64,000 bases of DNA. Source: Ypsolopha sequella (taxonomy: Eukaryota > Arthropoda > Insecta > Lepidoptera > Ypsolophidae). The translations under genes and the position numbers were made by a program. The notes beneath the pieces are model-generated. The model did no database searches. It was not told the DNA's origin and was given only the letters and a program-made list of their open reading frames with translations. Shown in pieces: positions 58,796 through 64,000 of the stretch. How positions within the stretch are numbered: position 1 is the stretch's first letter; each line of letters opens with the position of its first letter. The stretch lies in NCBI GenBank assembly GCA_934047225.1, contig OW203997.1, forward strand, positions 5,194,417-5,258,416. Reading direction: 5' to 3'.

Positions 58796-59822
58796 ACACT
58801 TTATTGCACACGAAAACACACATAGATACAGATTAGAATAAAGAGAAATACGGGGCAAAGGCGGACTTATTTCTAAACGAAATTTCTTCCAGTCAACCAT
58901 AAATGACAGAGATAAAGAAACATTATACATTGGCTTATTGAAATTTAAAATGAGCGCATAAAGAGTGATATAAATGTGTTTGCTAAAACCACGTTATATA
59001 TCGATATTTATTTTGTTATGAAACTTTATTACATTATTAAGAAACGAATTAATCAAAACGCTACTTCATACCAGTATTTTATAACGATTTATAAGGGTCT
59101 GCCAACAACCAAAAGATCCAAAACGATAGCTTATGACACTGACTTTAGGTGACTTATTGTTCTTGACAGTAGACACCTACAAGCCACAGAGAAAGCTATC
59201 TGTTCCATGCTACAAGCCACCAAGCTTATCTAGTCGCTCAGGAAAAAAATGGGAATGGTTCTCGAAAAATTGGCAGCTCAAACTTACAAAGGAACCCCAA
59301 AAAACGATACACGATCTAAACGGCAAGAAAAAAAAATGGACATGAAAGTATCAATTAAGACAAGCCATTGTTCGAAGCGATGGGTGTGGGCTTGGGTGGT
59401 ATAAACCAGAAGTGAGACTTTGATGGATACAGACTAACTCATACTGGAGATTTAGTCAGCAGGGATAATTGCATCATTTCGCGAAAATATATTTTGACTT
59501 CCCGTACTGTTTGATTTGGGCTTTTGAGAATACAATTTTGAATTTCACAAAAAGGATAATTGAGTCTTAGTTCTGAATACTTACCACGCCTCCAGTATTA
59601 ATTAAGCTGCAAATTAAAATCACCTAATTATCTACTACGTTACCTATCAACATTGAAATTGCGCCAAAATATTTCGCTTTCCCTGAGTTTGTTTAGGATA
59701 TTTAAACTTTGTATTTTTTCACATCACTATTTTTAAAGTCACACAACATCTCTATTCTATAGGTATATGACCTTTCAGAATATTTTAAAAAGTATCCGGT
59801 TTAATCAATTACAAAAAGCATT

Positions 59823-60125
59823 TTTAGGGCTCCGTACCCAAAGGGTAACCAACGGGACCCTATTACTAAGACTCTTCTGTCCGTTTGTCTGTCTGTCTGT
59901 CCGTCTGTCACCAGGCTGTATCTCATAACCGTTATAGTTAGACAGTTGAAATTTTCACAGATGATGTATTTTTGTTGCCGCTATAACAACAAATACTAAA
60001 AAACAGAATAAAATAGATATTTAAGGGGGCTCCCAACAACAGACATGTTTTTTTTTCCGTTTTTATATATCATGGTACGGAACCCTTCGTACGAAAGTCC
60101 GACTCGCACTTGGCCGGTTTTTTCA
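59823..60125 (+). repeat. GGTTCCGT-CTTGGCCGG dispersed repeat, copy 4
   Basis: Full copy with GGCTCCGTACCCAAAGGG at the start and CGACTCGCACTTGGCCGG at the end. Confidence 0.8.
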
Positions 60126-60129
60126 TCCT

Positions 60130-61189
60130 GCGGTGGCGATACTGATACTGTTATTATAGCTGATTGGTTATTACAATATACCTGGAAATGTCAAGTGAGA
60201 TGAGGTCTCGGATACGCTTTGTAGGATCCCGTCAAGAAATGAAACCCACCAAAGCCTCGAAGTTCTTTATTCTCTGTACGTAGGCTTTTACAGATTTCAC
60301 TAAATTGAGGTTTCCAGTGTCCGTAAATTACATTTTTCAGCTCATTTTTGGTGGAAAAAGTTTTCTAACAACTCAATTTTAACTTTTTTCAACGTTTAAT
60401 TAAATACACTTTTAAGTTTTCTCTCGTAATAATTGAAACATTTAACAAAGTATAATAGAAATATAATTAGGCAATTGAATGAAGTAAGTGAACTTTTACA
60501 ATGAAAAAGAGCCACAAAACATCAAGTAACGTTACATACTTGCATAGAGATTATCAAAAATCTAGGGATGAGTTCTATATAAACAATAAAAATAAAAAAT
60601 TAAAATTCCAAAAATGTAAAATTTAAATTAATTTTAGGAAGGTGAAAACCAAAATTGCAGGATTAATGAATTTTTGGACTTTATTTGCGTGTTATTATGA
60701 TTGTTTTAATATTAAAATGACACATTTTTACCGAAAGAAATTTCGTTCCAATAAATATAATAATATATTCTCCACTCTATATTTCTTTATGTAGCACCCT
60801 TTATGGAACCTCATAATTTTAACCCGTGCAGCTGCAAAAGCCGGCCTAACAAAGGTTTTATATGTATTAATAATGAGCCTTAAAAAGGTTTCTCTTTCAA
60901 ACCAATTTAAAAGGACATTTTGTGTCATTTTTTACTCAACGCGAGAAGATCATTATAAAATAATGTTTCCATCAAGTTACACGTGTTTTTGCTCTACCTT
61001 ACAGTGAAAAAATTATCGCGAACGCGCTCCATACAAACATTGTTCGATCAGATACTTTAAGCCTGTACCTGAGCCTAGAGCATGACCAACTCCAGTCTAT
61101 CTAGGATTCGTTTGAAGAAATTCGGACTCTTCTTGTATTGAAAAAAATATATTTGGTTTATTAATCTTTTCTCTAGGGATGTTACGTAT
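60130..61189. other. Nothing identified
   Basis: AT-rich, no convincing ORF; a 66-codon minus frame near 60.8 kb contains FERETFLRLIINTYKTFVRP and could be a scrap of a LINE, but it is too short to call. Confidence 0.45.
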
Positions 61190-61550
61190 AAACAATGTAC
61201 TAAGATTTATACTTTTGTCAAAAAAAAATGTTTTGCACCCTCTCTTTTTTTGGTTATCAAACGTTCGCTTCAAGAACGCGGTTAAGAGATCAACTTGATT
61301 TTTTTTTCATAAAATAGGGAATAGAAATATGAAGGTATATCACCTAAATTCAATATTTTTTTCCCTACAAAATTTTTCAGTATTAGCTAAAAACGCACCA
61401 ATTTGTTGTTTCGCTGCGTGATCACTAGTATTACGCGTTCAAAAAAAAGAGGCCAAAGAGCCAACATATAATCGCCTCTATGACAAGCAAATAAAGTCTT
61501 TGCCGTAGGACTTATTGTGCTGGACGGCTAATAAAAAAAGTTGCTAGGGT
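61190..61550 (-). repeat. Dispersed repeat E, minus copy
   Basis: Reverse complement of the 14-kb copy with moderate divergence (GAGATCAACTTGATTTTTTT; CGTGATCACTAGTATTACG; GACTTATTGTGCTGGACG). Confidence 0.7.
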
Positions 61551-61788
61551 ATGCCATCTTCTTAATCACATATTTTCGACAATAACTAATTAAACTCGAT
61601 GAGATTTTGTAGACAAGATATACTAATATCTGGGATTGAGTTTTGTCAGTTTCTCGTCAAATGATTTAAATTTAAAATGACACATATGTAACACAAAACT
61701 CGGCTATTCGATTAAGACCAGTTTAGCAGCCGCATTGTGAAAAACCCGCCTTTTTCTAATTAATTGTGACAGTATACTTATATTCAAA

Positions 61789-62034
61789 ATGTATTCAATA
61801 GTTTTTTTATTAATCTTTATTTTGAATTTGGTACAGAGTCATGACCATGTCGTCCTCATAAAACCAACTTACGGTACAACAGTCAACTTAAGGGGCTGCA
61901 TTTTGCTAAAATTCGGTCCCGCTCTAACACGTTTGTTTTTTAACTCTCTATCCAGCTCTAATCAGATGCCGCGCACGCAAAACTTCAGTTATTCTGAGAT
62001 CGTGGCTCCATTAGGACATACAGAAATAAAGTAG
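61789..62034 (+). CDS. Unrecognised 81-codon ORF with signal-peptide-like start
   Basis: The product is not recognised. It opens with Met-Tyr-Ser and a hydrophobic stretch (IVFLLIFILNLVQS) that looks like a signal peptide with a possible cleavage before HDHVV. A region containing PTYGTTVNLRGCILLKFGP and a polar tail (SNQMPRTQNFSYSEI) follow. Bases 1-72 of the window contain a second copy of the tail in the same frame (SNQRPRKQNFTYFEI, then a stop). So either a repeated element carries it or it is a small dispersed coding family. It lies between terminal inverted repeats. A possible first exon of something larger cannot be excluded. Confidence 0.3.
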   Translation: MYSIVFLLIFILNLVQSHDHVVLIKPTYGTTVNLRGCILLKFGPALTRLFFNSLSSSNQMPRTQNFSYSEIVAPLGHTEIK

Positions 62035-62339
62035 TAAGGCTTTTTTGTAGATAATAACGAGATCTTTTATTGTGTGAAAGATTCATTTCAAACGCATGTT
62101 CCGTGTCCGAGCGAATTGAATGTACAGAATGAAATTAGGTACCTACAGATATATATTTATTTGAGTAAAGATATAAAATTTCGATAATCTATAAAGCCTT
62201 AATTCGTCAGAAAAACATGATTAAGTACATATATATTTCACAGAATTTTCTAGTAGCCAGTTTGCCCTACAAATCGAGCTAAATATACGCAATTTTACCA
62301 AATCCACGTTTATTCAAGCCTTAACATCGAACGCTTAAA

Positions 62340-62630
62340 CCGAGCTTTACTAGTTTGTAAAGCATTCTGGCCTCATTAGAACAAGGATGGGCCAAAGTGC
62401 TATTACATCCACCATATTATTATTACTAAAATTTAGCTGCCTCCTCATAGCCTCATTCGGAACACACTCCACCAAAATATGGTGAACATCCTCAACTACA
62501 CCACATTCAGAGTAGTTGGGCGAATCGACCTTACGCATTAAAAATGCAAATTTATCTAGTGGAATGTGTCCAGAACGGATTCTGAACGCATTAAGGCTTC
62601 TACCAACGCCAACGACCTTGAACTAAGTAA
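62340..62630 (-). pseudogene. LINE C-terminal zinc-knuckle fragment
   Basis: Minus-strand pieces read FRIRSGHIPLDKFAFLMRKV and SPNYSECGVVEDVHHILVEC, then NEAMRRQLNF. R.RSGH.PL followed by C..C...H-H.L..C is the C-terminal CCHC-like motif of R1/Jockey-type LINE proteins. It is isolated, with a stop shortly after. Confidence 0.65.
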
Positions 62631-64000
62631 CTTTGTAACCATTTTATACGGTAACTTAAGCATTTTTCAACAGAAGAAAAATACATAGTTATCTGCATGA
62701 TACAAATAGTGATGTGGTTTTTCTTGAATTTCGTTATAATATACAGAAGTGAAGCAAGAAAATTCTAAGTTTACCCTTATTTCTCGATTTTTTGTTCACT
62801 TGTAACAATATAACTGCTGCAGTTTTTATCGAAACAGTATGAAAATGAATGAACTTCTAGACAAAATAATATAAAATGATTTGGTTTTCTCAGTTCTTGG
62901 TTTTTTTTTTTTTTTAGATAAAATAAATTAAAAGCACACTATTTTCGCACTTGTCAGCTGCAGCGATTGACGTAACAGCCATGTTGCAGTGCGAGCTGAT
63001 AAGGACTTTATTTTTATATGGTTTTGTTAAAAATTTCAACCACCACGACTCGAGTAGCTAATTATTCCGACGGAGCCACCTTAACAAGATCCTTATCAAC
63101 AAAACCTTATTATACAAGGATTGTGTATTCTGTCATAGCAAAGTTTCCATTGGTTTCTGTACCTAATTTACAGAAACCAACAGAAACTTTGCGATGACAG
63201 TTTACACAAAACATAGGTTTTGTTGAAGAGTAAATGTTTCGATTAATTAGAAAACGGCGGGTTTTTCACAATCCAGCTGCTTAACCGCTCTCAAAAATAT
63301 CGATCAAATGCGATCCAAATTTCTCATAGAAAGTATTCAGTACCTACGTATTATTGGAAAAGTATGTGATTTTATTAAAAATAAAAATAATAAGCTGATA
63401 ATATAATCCCAATAAAATCATTACACTTATTCAAACAAACCCTTTTGTGTTTATATTCACAAAGGATTTCGCTACAGGTTCGAATACAATGGGATTAAAG
63501 CGGTCCTATAAAAATATGTGAATATTTCAGATAGAAGTTTAATATGGAAGAGATGATCCATCATTGGTTAACTATATATTATCTTTATAACCTACCTACA
63601 TTTTAAATGCGAAATTATTAATAATGTACTTTGATTTTATCTAAAACGACAAAAACAAATTCGACTACAATTTTGGCAAAAAACCGTTAGAATGTTTTTA
63701 AGGGTTTGTTGTTAAGATATGATTCAAATTTCCCAAACTTTTTGTGCTAAATTGCTTTGGAAAAAATTTAGTTTTGACAGCACTAAAACTAAAATTAAAG
63801 CCTTCAGAATGGGCTTTAATGTTTTCTTAATGTTATATTTACTCGTACTATTTGTTAATTTGTATTGTTTATGATTTTGTATGTATGTATGTTTTTTCTC
63901 GTGTCTGTGGTATTTTAAAATAAATTACTTTTCTTTCTTTTCTTTCTTAGTGGTCGTAACATTTTCATTAAGCATTTGTGAATAAGTCAGCTTGCAAATT

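Larger units (their letters stand above)
61721..63285. mobile_element. 1.5-kb TIR element carrying a small ORF and a LINE fragment
   Basis: The left end GTTTAGCAGCCGCATTGTGA-AAAACCCGCC is mirrored by GGCGGGTTTTTCACAATCCA-GCTGCTTAAC. The ends resemble those of the foldback element at 3.2 kb. Inside are an 81-codon ORF (61789-62034), a minus-strand LINE remnant (62340-62630) and a small foldback (63097-63222). I see no transposase, so this may be a non-autonomous or captured-sequence element. Confidence 0.65.

Overview
This window is AT-rich, intron- and repeat-dense insect nuclear DNA, almost certainly from a moth or butterfly. The only confidently recognised gene is an orthologue of the fly transmembrane serine protease Stubble, read on the minus strand. 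The rest is a dense mosaic of short transposon relics of kinds common in lepidopteran genomes: TIR/foldback MITEs, tRNA- and 5S-like SINEs, 5'-truncated LINEs, a Penelope remnant, and the dispersed repeat running from 'GGTTCCGTACC' to 'CTTGGCCGG'.

Gene layout (minus strand, right to left): six exons join with intact frame and canonical GT/AG sites. They are 23143-22976 (disulfide-knot/clip-like domain), 21972-21553 and 21309-21049 (Ser/Thr/Pro-rich stem), 6616-6424 (activation site and catalytic His), 4572-4275 (catalytic Asp) and 4011-3862 (catalytic Ser). The last coding exon lies beyond the left edge, and the N-terminal membrane-anchor exon(s) were not found, so the gene is partial at both ends. 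The stem-to-protease intron is 14.4 kb and holds the most unusual object in the window. The intron after the knot exon carries four decayed tandem copies of the end of that exon together with its splice donor.

The unusual object lies at 15261-18437. It is an array of a 389-bp unit, each unit carrying one tRNA-like sequence. Two copies lie on the minus strand and seven on the plus strand, head to head across a foldback junction. The block sits inside a TTAA-flanked MITE and is bracketed by a 12-bp direct repeat; removing the block and one repeat restores collinearity with a related MITE copy at 27.7 kb.

The right part of the window (23.4-64 kb) shows no confident host gene. It holds nested MITEs, several decayed LINE 3' ends (43.3, 47, 52.3, 56.5 and 62.4 kb), a frameshifted Penelope-type GIY-YIG endonuclease (53.3-53.6 kb), an unrecognised 96-codon ORF just upstream of it, and a 1.5-kb element with terminal inverted repeats at 61.7-63.3 kb containing a small signal-peptide-like ORF. 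Part of that ORF recurs, in frame, at the extreme left end of the window.
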